NCBI RefSeq assembly: GCF_965363235.1
Contig: NC_134851.1
Span: 26,962,847 to 27,026,846 of the forward strand
Source of the DNA: Mytilus galloprovincialis
Lineage: Eukaryota; Mollusca; Bivalvia; Mytilida; Mytilidae
DNA length: 64,000 nucleotides
Direction: 5' to 3'
In this document: positions 34,840-45,646 of the stretch, in pieces
Position numbering within the stretch: the stretch's first letter is position 1
Layout: the number at the start of each line of letters is the position of its first letter
Translations under genes and position numbers: made by a program
Notes under the pieces: generated by a model
What the model was told of the DNA's origin: nothing
The model's database searches: none
What the model saw: only the letters and a program-made list of their open reading frames with translations

Positions 34840-35265
34840 CTGCTCACAGATGATATCCACGCCGAAATATTTCGGTAAACAGGAATTTGTTGGGTGATGA
34901 ATCCAAAAACGCATCATTTGGTATAGCTTATTTATAAAAACCATGACACCAAATTTCAGAATTCCTGAGAAAAATGACGAAAATGTTCAACTTGGCTATC
35001 ATATGTAAGATGGTACAAGTGTTTAGAAAACAGGAAGTTCTTGAGTGACGAATATGAAAACGCATCACACGGCTTAACTGACTTATATAAACCCTGAAAC
35101 CAAATTTCAAAAATCCTTGTAATGTAGTTCATGAGAAAGATGCGACGGAAATATCAATGGGACAGAAGGAGGGACTGACGGATGGATGGATGTACGGACG
35201 GACGGACGGACAGAGGTCAAACGGTAAACCCGCACTTTTTTAAAGCAGGGATATAATTATGTCCA
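34840..35265. repeat. Interspersed repeat, family G, with internal duplication and GACG tract
   Basis: Two units of about 165 bp (GTGATGAATCCAAAAACGCA..CCAAATTTCAGAATTCCT and GTGACGAATATGAAAACGCA..CCAAATTTCAAAAATCCT) are followed by a GGATG/GACG microsatellite at 35176-35212. The end is AAACCCGCACTTTTTT. The tract is non-coding, although it keeps a short frame open. Confidence 0.7.
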
Positions 35266-35485
35266 CCTAGTTAATTTCTCAAGGAGATGCTATCTATTTC
35301 ATTCATTCAAACGAACAATTACATTGTACCACAATGTCTATGTCCGCGTAAAAATGGTTTTGCTACATGTAACTACTTAATGTATAAATTCATATTTTCA
35401 CCTGTTATTGGTAAGACAACATTGCTGATGTTTTTTCATATGGGCTTCATCAGCTCATTAATTAATTTATTTTTCATACATCCCT

Positions 35486-35680
35486 TTTGAATGATTTTGT
35501 ACTAGTGATTTTTGGGGTCTTTTATAGCTTGCTGTTCGATGAGGCAATGCTCCGTGTTGAAGACCGTACTTTGACCTATAATGGTTTACTTTAAAAAAAA
35601 AAAAAAAAACACAATCTGAATTGTGACGAATAGAGAGTTGTATTATTGGCACTCATACCACATCTTCTTATATCTATAAA
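35486..35680 (-). repeat. Family B copy
   Basis: It contains TACTAGTGATTTTTGGGGTC, TTATAGCTTGCTGTTCGATG, CTCCGTGTTGAAGACCGTAC, CCTATAATGG, a poly-A tract and GAGAGTTGTATTATTGGCAC with TCATACCACATCTTCTTA. This is the most complete family B copy in the window. Confidence 0.85.
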
Positions 35681-35719
35681 CATCATCAACACTCTATGTC
35701 AAATTTTCGTAAAGAATTG

Positions 35720-35995
35720 TTTGAAAAAAGTCATTTTGATAATGAAAAGAACGTCAAAAGATAATAAAGGGATATTCAAACTTAAAAGTCATAAACTAAC
35801 TGACAATGTCATGATAAGATACGAAAATTTGCCAAAGACAAACAATTATATTTCGCATAACACAACATAAACAACTAAACAATGCGCAACACGAACCCAA
35901 CCAAACACCGGGCAATCCCATGTGCTGCGGAAGGGTGAGTTGATTCTGCACCGGAAGTGCCATTCATCATGTAATTCGTTTAATATTAAATCTTG
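35720..35995 (+). repeat. Diverged family E copy
   Basis: It contains ATAAACTAACTGACAATGTC, CCAAAGACAAACAATTATAT, AACACAACATAAACAACTAA, AATGCGCAACACGAACCC, CATGTGCTGCGGAAGG and CACCGGAAGTGCCATTC. The order is as at 1286-1588, with more substitutions. Confidence 0.7.
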
Positions 35996-36159
35996 TCAAA
36001 AGTATAATTAGGTAGGTCAAAATCAATAAGTGGACAGGATAGATGCGTTCAACATAGTCACCAAATTTTGAATTATTTAGTGAAAGAACATCATTTATAT
36101 ATGAAAATAACACTATGACATGGTATTCCTCGGTTAAATTTATTTTACAAAAGCTTGAA
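35996..36159. other. Short AT-rich spacer
   Basis: Nothing recognised. Confidence 0.3.
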
Positions 36160-36977
36160 GTAAAAGAAACATATTGTATTGATTATTCAATTTAATAGAT
36201 TAAAACAACTTATTGTTTTTAAAAGCATGGTTCAATAGTAAAGATAATGTTAATGGAAAGCTAGATATATACTCTTCCCATAAAAGTAATTTCAAAATGG
36301 AAAAGTATCTTGATATTCAAAGTTTTCAATCAAGAAATTTCGCACAAGTGCCCACCAATTACGAGTAGAAAAAGAGCGACATAAGAATAAACCTATAGAA
36401 AGGTTACAGAGGACTTGTAATTTTTGTTCTCATAATGATATTGAAGATGAGTTTCATTTTTTAATAAACTGTCCATTGTATAATAAATGTCGGGAATCAT
36501 TGTTTGCACAAGCTCATGAGCACTGTCAAAATTTTAATAACTTAGACTGCAAATCAAAATTTGTATGGTTAATGACCACTGAAGATCAACATATACTTAA
36601 AAAGTTAAGTATTTTTCTTATCCAGAGTTTTGAATTAAATATAATTATATACATAAATATCTAGTAATTGGTTGCTGTGTGTACATGGGAGAAAAATACC
36701 CTTATATCTAATCAGTTGGGGCTGCATTTCATTTTTATCAAGCTCAAATCACCATATCTGTTTAAAGGTGAATAATCCTTACAGAAATTGATTGTCTCCC
36801 ATATTACTTTCTCTTCCATGTGCATGCAATAACTGTTCAGTGTTCTATTGTCATGTATTTCATTTCATTATTTCATTGTTATAACACAAATCATTGTAAT
36901 CATTGTATGAAATTTAAAACCCGCAAGGGTCCATAATTGGATTAATAAAGTATTCTAATTCTTATTCTTATTCTTAT
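36160..36977 (+). mobile_element. 5'-truncated LINE 3' end with (ATTCTT) tail
   Basis: The coding remnant (next entry) is followed by a 3' untranslated region that ends ACCCGCAAGGGTCCATAATT, GGATTAATAAAGTATTCT, then repeats of ATTCTT up to 36977. A short repeated hexamer as the 3' end, in place of a long poly-A, is typical of CR1/L2-type LINEs. The 5' end is missing, as usual after incomplete reverse transcription. Confidence 0.85.
36230..36664 (+). pseudogene. LINE ORF2 C-terminal remnant with zinc-binding motif
   Basis: From about 36319 the frame encodes KKFRTSAHQLRVEKERHKNK, then TCNFCSHNDIEDEFHFLINC with PLYNKCRE, ending in a stop at 36662. The C-x2-C ... H-x4-C pattern (cysteines of CNFC, histidine of EFHF, cysteine of INCP) is the known C-terminal zinc-knuckle-like region of CR1-like LINE proteins. 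Upstream, the protein continues in another frame (FNSKDNVNGKLDIYSSHKSN, KMEKYLDIQ), so a one-base frameshift lies near 36315. It is a dead fragment, and nothing upstream of it belongs to the element. Confidence 0.85.
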
Positions 36978-36999
36978 AGGTCCTTATAGCGGAAAGTAG

Positions 37000-37440
37000 A
37001 GTTAAAGGATATTGCTACCCTCTTATCTTTAGTGTAAACAATATTTTATTCAGTAACAGATACATAAATACGTACATAAATACAAAACATGTATTGGAAA
37101 ACAAATGACAAGTCACTTATACAAATTCCTCTCCTTTTGAACGCCAAGATCAATTACAATGGACAGAAAACGTACAATCATATAACATAATATCATAGAA
37201 AAAGAAATCAAGTGTAATAGAAATTAACATATAAATAATGTAGATAGTATTTTTTAATATTGGGTGACATGTTATTGGGCCAACATATAAAATACAGATA
37301 GTATTTTTTTTAATATTGGGTGACATGTTGTTGGGCCAACAAGAATTATTATGTGAATCTCTTAGTTTTCAATATATATATATAGTCTTGGACAATAAGA
37401 AAGTTGTTTTTTATTGTCTATATCTGTAATGTTCGGATCA
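37000..37440 (-). repeat. 3' region of a second LINE (minus strand) with a 54-bp duplication
   Basis: It lies just 3' (on the minus strand) of the reverse transcriptase remnant that follows. AGATAGTATTTTTT, AATATTGGGTGACATGTT and TTGGGCCAAC occur at 37242 and again at 37296, a 54-bp tandem pair. The exact LINE end was not found. Confidence 0.55.
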
Positions 37441-38640
37441 TCATAAAGTTACATATCTATGTTAAGTGTACCAACTAGGTTAACAAAAATGGCTTCACCA
37501 GTTCGATGATAAATGTGACAGTTTAGAAGGAAGTGTTCTGAGGTTTCTATCTGTTTACTATGTACCTTTAGACTACTGCTCTCGGTATGGATTCGGGCAT
37601 GATATATCTGACCTAGTCTACTGCCTGCATAATAATATTTTGGTATATAATGATCTATCGTAAGAAATGCTTTTAGTGGAGCGATAGAACCAGCATATTT
37701 CATATCTGGGGGAAGGCTATTCTAAAGTCGAACTGTTGATGGAAGGAAACTATTCATATAATAAGTAGTTCGACAGGGTCCTGATTGAAAATTATTTGCG
37801 GAACGAGTTCTATAGTGATTTATGTTTCTAAAATGATCGGGTATGATATCATTTAGTTAACATGGGGTTTTTCCATTCACCATAATATGAAAAAGTAAAA
37901 GTTTATGCTTATCTCTTCGCTGTTGAAGAGTCTCCCATCCGGATTCTGCCAAAAGTAAGCGTAGACTGTTGAGTTTTGTTGCACCAGTAACGATGCGTGC
38001 AGCATCGTAATTTATATGTTCAAGCTTGACTTTTAAAAATTCGGAACACTTAACCCAGACAACATCAACATATTCAAGTAGTGCAACACAGCTAAAATAC
38101 ATATTTCAAGACATCTTCTGTCAAGCCTAAATTTTAGCCGACGCAGTAAGTTTAGTTGAGGTAATGTCTTTGATATAATTTTTTCGATGAGATGATTCCA
38201 TGTTCTATCACTCAAGAAAGTTAATCCTAAGTGCTTATGAGTTTGAACTCTTTATATTATGACGCCACTCATATCCAAAGTTGGATTATGATCTGGTTCG
38301 CTTTAACGTGAGAATACAATGGATTCTGTCTTAGATGGCTTACAATTTACTAACCATTTATCCGCCCAGCTATTTATTTTACGCAAATTGTAGTTTAAAG
38401 AAATCGATGAAACCAGTGGATTATCTACAACAGCATAAATGCATGTATCGTCCGAAAATAGTTTAATCTGTCAGTTTACTTCGTTAATAACATCATTAAT
38501 TTAAATGAGGTACAACAAAGGCCCAATAATTGAACTCTGGGGTACTCCAGCATTTACATCTGCCGAGGAAGATTCTACTCCATTTATGACAACCCTTTGT
38601 TTCTTGTTCGACAGGTAATCTTTAAGTCACTAACAATTCC
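37441..38640 (-). pseudogene. LINE reverse transcriptase remnant, broken
   Basis: On the minus strand, in order: KDYLSNKKQRVVINGV, then NAGVPQSSIIGPLLYLI (the usual form is AGVPQGSILGPLLF), then KLFSDDTCIYAVVDNP. In that last block the catalytic F-A-D-D is F-S-D-D, a likely inactivating change. Further on are NSWADKWLVNCKPSKTESIV, a stop, then RTWNHLIEKI, LRRLKFRLDRRCLE, YDAARIVTGATKLNSLR, GWETLQQRRDKHKLLLFHIM and the C-terminal RLGQIYHARI and FLLNCHIYHR. These are the palm and thumb parts of a CR1/Jockey-like enzyme. Several stops and frameshifts (around 38250, 38500 and 37725) make it non-functional. Confidence 0.9.
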
Positions 38641-38675
38641 CATCATTTGCAACTTTTAGAGCAATCCCTTATGCC

Positions 38676-38905
38676 ACACACGGTCTTATCTTTCTTCCTA
38701 AGAAGTTCCTCTATTAAGTCAGCCTCATAGTAATAAAGAAACAAGTCGGCATGAAGAGGAGCGCAATTGGTTTCCATTGGAATTCCGACAGTCTGTTAAA
38801 AGACACGTCCTCCAAACGTAGCAAATATGTTGTCAGTCAAGAAATCAAGCATCTTGATAATGTCCGTTTCAGAGACTCCGTCACCCGGAGGCGTGCTTGA
38901 GCTAG
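38676..38905 (-). pseudogene. Reverse transcriptase fragment of another retroelement
   Basis: Minus-strand translation gives GDGVSETDIIKMLDFLTDNI, FATFGGRVF, a stop, QTVGIPMETNCAPLHADLFL and EADLIEELLRKKDK. The usual block is GIPMGTNCAPLLADLF. One in-frame stop replaces a glutamine codon, and G is changed to E in the motif. It directly adjoins the LINE remnant, but the sequence type is different, so two retroelements have been joined by insertion. I associate the motif with Penelope-like elements, from memory. Confidence 0.75.
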
Positions 38906-38998
38906 CCCATCAACAAAAATATGTATACTAGTTCAGTGACAATGGACGTCATACTAAACTCTGAATTGACACAAGAAACTAATATTAAAAATCATACA
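38906..38998. other. Short spacer
   Basis: Nothing recognised. Confidence 0.3.
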
Positions 38999-39310
38999 AG
39001 ACTAACAAAGGCCTGATGCAACTGACTTAGGACAGATGCCAAAATTCTGCAGGATAAACATGCTTTTGAGATGTCAACCCTCCCCATATACTTCTAGCCA
39101 ATGTAAAAAACAAAAACACAATAATACGCACAGTAAAACTCAGTTCAAAGAAGTCCGAGTCCTATTTCAGAATATGTAACAAAAGAAACTAAACAAAATG
39201 ACTGACAATGATACATAAATTAACAAAGGACTACTAGCAGTTACTGACATGTCAGCTCCAGACCTCAATTTAACTGATAGAAAGATGATGTCTTTATTAT
39301 GTGATAAGAC
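38999..39310 (+). repeat. Interspersed repeat, family F (single copy here)
   Basis: It contains ACTAACAAAGGCCTGATGCA, TTGAGATGTCAACCCTCCCC, TATACTTCTAGCCAATGTAA, GAAGTCCGAGTCC and ACTACTAGCAGTTACTGACA. The text matches a repeat I recall from mussel sequences. No second copy lies in this window, so the call depends on memory. Confidence 0.55.
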
Positions 39311-39519
39311 AACTTTATAGTCAAATTTATTCATTCATCTGGCATGATAAGCCTCACAAGATCGGATGGGATATTCTATGTCAAGAACACTACAGAGGGG
39401 ACCGAAAAATGATCAAGTTAGAAAATGTTATGCAAGGGTTGAAATAAGTTTTGTTTAGAAGTATTTTTTAAGTCGCAATCTAAATGGATACAATTGTCCA
39501 TTATCACTGAACTAGTTTA
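39311..39519. other. Spacer
   Basis: Nothing recognised. Confidence 0.3.
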
Positions 39520-39672
39520 CACATTTGTTTAGGGGCCAGCTGAAGGACGCCTCCGGGTAAGGAAATTTATCGCTGCATTGAAGACCTGTTGGTGACTCTC
39601 TGCTGTTGTTTATTCTATGGTCGGGTTGTTGTCTCCTTGACACATTCCCCAATTCCATTTCAATTTTACCTG
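39520..39672 (+). repeat. Family C copy, forward
   Basis: It contains GGGGCCAGCTGAAGGACGCC, TTGAAGACCTGTTGGTGACT, CTATGGTCGGGTTGTTGTCT and CACATTCCCCAATTCCATTT. It is the reverse of 26995-27140 and extends further at the 5' side. Confidence 0.8.
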
Positions 39673-40213
39673 AACACAAAATATAAATGAACATATTATA
39701 ATTGATAATGTCATCGTCTATTATAACAATTGGGAATAGTATGATGGTATGGACTGTAAATGACCTGTTAGATGACCATGTAAATATATTAGCATTTTAA
39801 AAGAATGTATTACTTCAAACCCACATTTTTTTTACAGTTTTATTGGCATATCATAGCACTAAAAAGTGGATGCAAGCCATTGTGATCAACACCGAAAGAA
39901 AGAGTATAAATCAAGCTATTATACCTTTGAATATCTATATTTTCGCCTAGTTAGAAAGTGTTAAGAATACATGTATACTATTCTGAACCAAGGTACTATA
40001 CCTATAAATTTAGCAGCAGAAAAAAACATTAATAAAGGAAAGGTATTGTAAATAAAGTTGTAGAAGTTCAAACCAAGGTTTAAAATAAACAACTAAGCTG
40101 AGTTTCAAATAGGAAATTCTTCATTATATTTTTACAGGTTGTCTCTATCTAATCTACTTCAATATAACAAGAAACCATGTTATACTATCTTTTTTAAAGT
40201 CCGAAACTAGAAA
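39673..40213. other. AT-rich stretch, nothing recognised
   Basis: No exon or repeat supported. Confidence 0.4.
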
Positions 40214-40537
40214 GCCGTGGTGTAGTAGCTACTGCATCGGACTACTAACAAAGGTTAATGGTTTGATTTCCGTTCCGGGATAAAAATTTCAGGAACTTTC
40301 CCTTGACACCATTTGCAAGTATGGTCTTGAGTAAACGATGATAGTCAGTCGGAAAGGGACGACAAATGGCTGACCCGTGTTATGAGAGAGATAGCTGTAT
40401 CTGTTTCCCGTAAAAGACACCCTTGTAGATTTCGAAAAAGAGGAGGCTAATGCCGCTACGCTATACAATGCAGCACTCGCAACCGCAAAGTGGAAAGAGA
40501 TTAATATAAATAGCAAAACCTGTTTCCCAATCCACTC
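40214..40537 (+). mobile_element. tRNA-derived SINE
   Basis: The head GCCGTGGTGTAGTAGCTACT carries an RNA polymerase III A box (TGGTGTAGTAGC). 45 bp further on, GGTTAATGGTTTGATTTCC is a B box (consensus GGTTCGANTCC with two changes). This is the promoter layout of a tRNA gene, but the cloverleaf is lost, and an unrelated body of about 250 bp follows, with GAGGAGGCTAATGCCGCTAC and GCACTCGCAACCGCAAAGTG near the 3' end. A SINE would be transcribed by polymerase III and moved by a LINE. The mutated B box suggests it is inactive. No target duplication could be fixed. Confidence 0.85.
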
Positions 40538-41035
40538 TAGATAAATATGTTTAAACTAAAATTCGAAACGAAAAGCTGAACAGAAAACGGTCAAAGTTAC
40601 GTTTTTTCTTTTTTATTGTACAAATGTTGTATACATGCTTGCAGAATCACTCTGTAAATTGAAACTAACATGTAATCATATATAGATTTATAAGAAGTTT
40701 TGCCAATGAAATCTCCTGGTTTCTATTAGAAATTAACAATACAGGCAAGAACCTTAGTGACATTGTTGTCACTTTAAGGAGCTTTTTTACAAGTATTAGT
40801 AAAATACAATATCTGAAATTGAAAAAAAAAAATGTATGGCATATACATATATATGGAATTTATTGTAACGTTTTTAAGTTAAAGACAGTGTGATATTCTT
40901 TTAGCAGATATGCTTATGTGACCATGCTTCTAGTACAGATCTATACGCATGCTTCAATACAGTATCTTTTGTTACTTCAATTCAGTATATATTGTTATTT
41001 CCAAACAGTATATGTTGTTATATTTATAATGCGTT
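40538..41035. other. AT-rich stretch, nothing recognised
   Basis: A weak triple repeat of CAGTATAT.TTGTTA lies at 40961-41020. No gene. Confidence 0.4.
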
Positions 41036-41140
41036 CGGGTTAATGTCCGAACGGTGACCTATAGTTGTTAATGTCTGTATCATTTTGGTCTCTTGTGGAC
41101 AGTTGTCTTATTGGCAATCATACCACATCTTCTATTTTAT
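41036..41140 (+). repeat. Family A, 3' end only
   Basis: Starting at GTCCGAACGGTGACCTATAG, it runs through CATTTTGGTCTCTTGTGGAC to TTGGCAATCATACCACATCT. The 5' part is missing. Confidence 0.8.
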
Positions 41141-41354
41141 ATTTGTCACAAGTTTATACGAAAAACGATACCTAAAGTACTGAAAAACCTGTGAGTGATT
41201 GTTGACACTTCTGACAGTGAAATCAGTTAATTAAAATTGTCGATCCACAATAAAATTACAAAGCCAATAATATAAGTTTCTTTATTGACACTATTTCGTT
41301 GACCCAATATTGATAATTTTTGGCCCTCTATCAATTTTCCCGCTAACTATACAA

Positions 41355-41482
41355 CAAAAACAAGAGATGTAATATCATTGATAATGAGGCAACTATCCAT
41401 CAGCAACCGTAAGGTCTTCGACAATGATAAAACCCTACATCGTATACTAGTATGCGGCTATAATAACCACACCTTAAAAAAT
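41355..41482 (-). repeat. Strongly diverged family A 3' end
   Basis: AGAGATGTAATATCATTGAT, AATGAGGCAACTATCCA, CCGTAAGGTCTTCGACAATG and CGGCTATAATAACC follow the reversed order of family A (GATGTGGTATGATTGCCAAT, GAGACAACTCTCC, CCGTACGGCCTTTAACAATG) with many changes and a deletion. Confidence 0.55.
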
Positions 41483-42985
41483 AAGTGAAATGATTCATAA
41501 AAAAACATTTACGAAGGAAAACTATGACATACATTAGCCAACGATAACTACTGAACTACAGGCAGACAGACAGACACAAGTTAACATAATGACAAAAAAA
41601 TAAATTCAAACTAATTATTATTGTCTTTACCTAAAGATTGACACGAGGCACATGAACAACCAATATATAAGCTAAAGCGCCGAAATAAAAGTTTACTGCA
41701 AACTAGTTCAAAGACAATAACAACATATATTTAAAACATGTTCACTCAGACGAAAGTATCAATAGGTACACATCTAACAGATATAGTATAAAAACGCCAT
41801 AAACATGTTTTGAGAAATTCACAGCATTGGTGGCTCAAATAGAGTCATCGGTGTTAGTTTTGCTATTGTCATTTTCAACAAATATTTACAGGTATTTATG
41901 AAATACAAAATATCTGCATATGGTGCTGGTAATGTTTGAATGCAAAGTCATTATATATGAAATTCTTTTAAAAATTTGAAGATATATTGAGGATGTATTC
42001 TTCTGACGTTTCAGTCTCATTCAGTCTCATTGAAATCTCATTCTGTTATTATTTCAAAAACATGTGATACAAGTGGAAAATAGCAATGAATTAGATAATT
42101 ATCATAATCAAACATAACTCTGTGAAAGAATTGTATGTTTCCAATAAGTGGTTTCAGAGTAATGAAATTTTCAAATTTTAATATTAATCAAGTCAGTCTT
42201 TTTAGCCGAAATTTTGCGAAAAATTGTTAGGGGTGCAAAAATGATTTTACCAGAAACATGAACATCCAAGATAACTTTTTCATTTCAAATTTCTTAGATA
42301 TGTATTTTTTCAATCATTTATAAAAAAGAAGTTGAAATAATATGCCTTTTGTTCTTTAAACAGAGAAAAATCACAAATTTATAAAATTGACAACATGGTA
42401 AACTTGACAAGAAAAAGCATAAAAATATGATAAAACTTTCTTATATTAACACCTACCTATATTTTTTTTTTAGTTAAATCTATTCAGATTGGTCTGCACT
42501 TCATCTTTATTGAAAGTATGAACAAAAAAGTAATCGTGAAACTGTGATTTGTTTCACGATAATGGCCCAAAAATGTGTAAAAATTGATGAAAAATAGGAA
42601 AATCATCAAAATTAGGTACTTTCAATGACCCGTACCGAAAAAAGAAGTGCACCACCATATTAATTTTTCTTCATCAATTATTTTTTTACAGTCTTATAAA
42701 CCCAAAAATTAAGTTTAGAAAAAAGTTTCATTCTATAAATTTTTGGCTCCTCAGACTCAAACTTAAGACAGAACAACACCATGAACACGAATTCAGCCAA
42801 AAAGTGGGTTGACATCAGTTGCTCCGGAATGTTATGCATCATTTATCAGTTTGTGAGGACCATTTTAAAGGAAACTTCTATTAAAGAGTAATATTTGAGA
42901 ATATTTTTGTCTTGAAAAAATCAAAGAACAAAAATAACGAAAATTGTGAAGGAAAAGTCCTTTCCCAAAAGGTGAAATCAAAAGC
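41483..42985. other. AT-rich stretch with one family E fragment
   Basis: Around 42760-42862, ACAACACCATGAACACGAAT and CAGTTGCTCCGGAATGTTAT resemble the end of family E. The rest holds homopolymer tracts and no coding signal that I can support. Confidence 0.4.
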
Positions 42986-43230
42986 TTAAACACATCAAAC
43001 GATGGAAAACAACTGGCATATTCCTGACTTGGTACAGGCATTGCCTTATTCAGAACATGTTGGATTAAACCTGTTTTTATACCTAGCTTAACCTCACTTG
43101 TATGCCATGGCGTTGTCAGTTTTTTTTAGATTATGAGTTTGACTGTCCCTTTGGTATCTTTCGTCCCTCTTTTGTATGACAGTCGCATGGAATTTCATTA
43201 AAATGAAAGCACTGTGTGAGGAAAACAAAC
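42986..43230 (+). repeat. Family I copy joined to a family E end
   Basis: It contains CAAAAGCTTAAACACATCAA, ACTGGCATATTCCTGACTTG, GTACAGGCATTGCCTTATTC and GGATTAAACCTGTTTTTATA. In the middle, GCCATGGCGTTGTCAGTTTT, ATGAGTTTGACTGTCCCTTT and TATCTTTCGTCCCTCTTTT are the reversed end of family E. The order then returns to TGTATGACAGTCGCATGGAA, so family E sits inside family I. Confidence 0.65.
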
Positions 43231-43234
43231 AGAC

Positions 43235-43715
43235 ATAATTCAGTCTTAGATGCATGATATTTTTTTTTATTAATTGTTATTGGTTTTGAACTAGCTGTCA
43301 GTAACTGCGAGTACCCTCCTATTTGTACTAAAGTATTTGTGTTGTTCGGATGTACAAGTACCCAGCTACTTCCACTTTGTGATTTTGTTAGATGTAATTC
43401 TATTTGTATCAATCTAATGGATAAGTCTTTTTAACTGATTTTGTAGTTCGTTCTTATGTTGTACTGTTAGACCACTTTCCCAGGTTATGGAGCTGACTGG
43501 GATCCCGCTAACATGTTTAATCCGGTCACATTCTGTATGTGTGGGTCTGTCCCAATACAGGAACCTGTAATTCAGTGGTTGTTGTGTGTTGCTGTGTTCA
43601 AATGGTGTTACATATTTGTTTATCGTTCTTTTTTGTCTGTTCATAAATTAGGCCGTTAGTTTTCCTATTTGTCATTTCGGTGCCTTTTTTAGCTGATTAT
43701 GCAGAGCGGGTTGTG
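43235..43715 (+). repeat. Family A copy, 3' truncated
   Basis: It begins with the 5' blocks (TTGAACTAGCTGTCAGTAAC, ACAAGTACCCAGCTACTTCC, GTTCGTTCTTATGTTGTACT) and runs to TTAGCTGATTATGCAGAGCG, where the family sequence stops and the GGTATGGGC part is absent. Minus-strand frames of 76 and 93 codons across it are repeat frames. Confidence 0.85.
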
Positions 43716-43899
43716 TTTATTGGCTAGACACTCGATTGACACAGTACATAAGCAAAAATTAAAGACAACAATTCAAAATAATGACCATAGCACAATAATA
43801 TAATTACTGGATGTATCAATACCGAGCCTCGTCATACGATACCATATTAGAAATACACAAAGACAAATAAGTTTTGAAAATTCCAACTTTTAAAAATTT
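43716..43899. other. AT-rich spacer
   Basis: Nothing recognised. Confidence 0.3.
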
Positions 43900-44000
43900 T
43901 AGATAGATACAAGGCTTACATTTTTGTACGCCAGACGCACGTTTCGTCTGCTAAAATTCTCATCAGTAATATGCGAATCAAACAGAGTAAAAAACGGCCG
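43900..44000 (-). repeat. Family H copy
   Basis: AAGGCTTACATTTTTGTACG, CCAGACGCACGTTTCGTCTG and ATTCTCATCAG are the reverse of the GTAGACGAAACG / GCGTCTGG / GATGAGT blocks at 48190 and 48595. The central palindrome-like CAGACGCACGTTTCGTCTG is the conserved part. Confidence 0.7.
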
Positions 44001-44857
44001 AATACAGTATGAATTTGAAGAAAATTGAGGATCCAAATTTCCGAAAGTATATGCCGAATACAGCTAAAGTTATTTATTTTTGAAGTCGAAAATCCATATT
44101 TTTTCGAAAAAAAATCTATGTTTTGCTATTAGTTGATTAATATCGTTTGAAGATGGCCAGTTGTACCAAATAAATAGCTTAAGGTACAGGAATTTCATAC
44201 ATATCCTCACTAGATGTTTACAATGTAGCAAACAACATATTCAATCAATAATGCATGTCCATGGAGTCAAACTGTTACACATTTCTATTCATTGGTGTTG
44301 AAGTAAGTTTTCGTGCAAACACGATTTATGTCGTTTCGGTAATAAACCATTCCTAAAAAAAAGTTTCATTCAAACTCAAATTGTTTTCTGTAAGTATTGT
44401 TGACCAACATAAGACAAAACCTTTCGAAATTGCAGTGTTGGACTTCTTTTGATTTTAAATATATATAGTACAATGTTCAGAAACTAAGATTGGGGATCTT
44501 CTGAATTGTTGCGCCGGTTTTATAATATTTCCGACAAATCAAGGAATGGTTGTAGTATGTTTTCTGTCAATGAAAAAAGAATATCAAAACTCTTATTGCT
44601 AACGTGTGTATTATAAATAGTTCAGATTTGTTTACTAGTAAAAAATTTAAAAAAAGATAGGTACCTCAAGGATTGACATGGATATAGAAATACTGTACCA
44701 ATGAGTAAAATCCTGTGACAGAAATGTCCACTTACAATGAAGCTGTACAATCTGAATTATGACATTGACTTGTTATGTAGGAATTTTGGACTTTAACCTC
44801 GTTAACGTGTTCTCCATCTAACTATGAGTTATGCGTTTGCCATTAGATTTGAAAAAG
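44001..44857. other. AT-rich stretch, nothing recognised
   Basis: No gene or repeat boundary supported. Confidence 0.4.
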
Positions 44858-44934
44858 AAGATGTGGTATGATTGCCAATGAGACAACTCTTCAAAAGAGA
44901 CCAAAATGACACAAAAATTAACAACTTTAGGTTA
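44858..44934 (-). repeat. Family A, left part of a copy split by an insertion
   Basis: GAAGATGTGGTATGATTGCC, AATGAGACAACTCTTC, AAAGAGACCAAAATGACAC and AATTAACAACTTTAGGTTA match the reversed family A end. The copy continues without loss at 46502 after the inserted element. Confidence 0.9.
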
Positions 44935-44990
44935 GGCCTAAATTAAAATATTGTTTGTTTGCCCTTTTCCGACCCTATTTTTTGAAACAA

Positions 44991-45080
44991 GGTAGGTAGG
45001 TAGGTAAAATATTTTATTTTTCTTTCCCATAAAATAACTTGGCTCGGTACATTTTTTGTCATGGGTAGGCAGGTAGGTAT
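44991..45080. repeat. GGTA microsatellites near the element end
   Basis: GGTAGGTAGGTAGGTAAAAT and, 73 bp later, GGTAGGCAGGTAGGTATAAT are each followed by ATTTTATTTT. They look like subterminal repeats of the element. On the other side, ACAAATATAAGATTTTC and ACAAATAAAAGATTTTC near 46365 and 46422 play the same part. Confidence 0.7.
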
Positions 45081-45461
45081 AATATTTTATTTTATAGATA
45101 CAATATCTGAATGATATCATTTTTGTCTGTATTTGCTCTTGTTTTAAGAATGATCGATTTTACTAATCTTTACTTTTATTAACGTTTCTGAATAGTCCCA
45201 GGAAGTTATGAAAAAAAATTATCATGTATAATGTGAAGTTAATTTATATGCACTTCTATTTGTTTTTAAATATCAAAATATAGGGCTCGAGCATATTTTC
45301 AACAATTATATGCCTGGAACTTTTAAAGAGTTTTAACTTGCACTGATATTCTGTACTACGTACATGTACCTTGTACGCTTAACTTGACCGACAGATTTAT
45401 TAATATCATATATATCTCCCTAGCATGGTTTGTGAAACAGCTTTACTATGTGCAATCTATT

Positions 45462-45646
45462 AGGGGGTAGGACCTTTATCGGGACTTCAGGATTGGGTGT
45501 TTTTAAGCTCAGGATTTCAGGATTTCCAGGAATTGTTTTTTTTTTTTAATTTTTGGGATGCAGAATTTAAATTTATTTAAATTCGGGAGCTCAGGATTTC
45601 ATGTTTTAAAGCCCGGGATTTCAGGATCCGGACCCTCCAACCCCTA
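45462..45646 (-). repeat. CCCGAAATCCCG-type repeat, second copy, nested
   Basis: GGTAGGACCTTTATCGGGAC, TTTTTAAGCTCAGGATTTCA, AATTCGGGAGCTCAGGATTT and AAAGCCCGGGATTTCAGGAT follow the reversed order of 3919-4107. It lies inside the Harbinger-type element, giving three levels of nesting. Confidence 0.8.

Noticed and set aside
40214..40290. A tRNA gene
   Set aside because: A and B boxes are present, but the cloverleaf pairing and acceptor stem are lost and a 250-bp unrelated body follows. It is a SINE.
43131..43644. Two minus-strand frames of 76 and 93 codons
   Set aside because: They lie antisense in a family A repeat copy whose other copies do not keep the frames.
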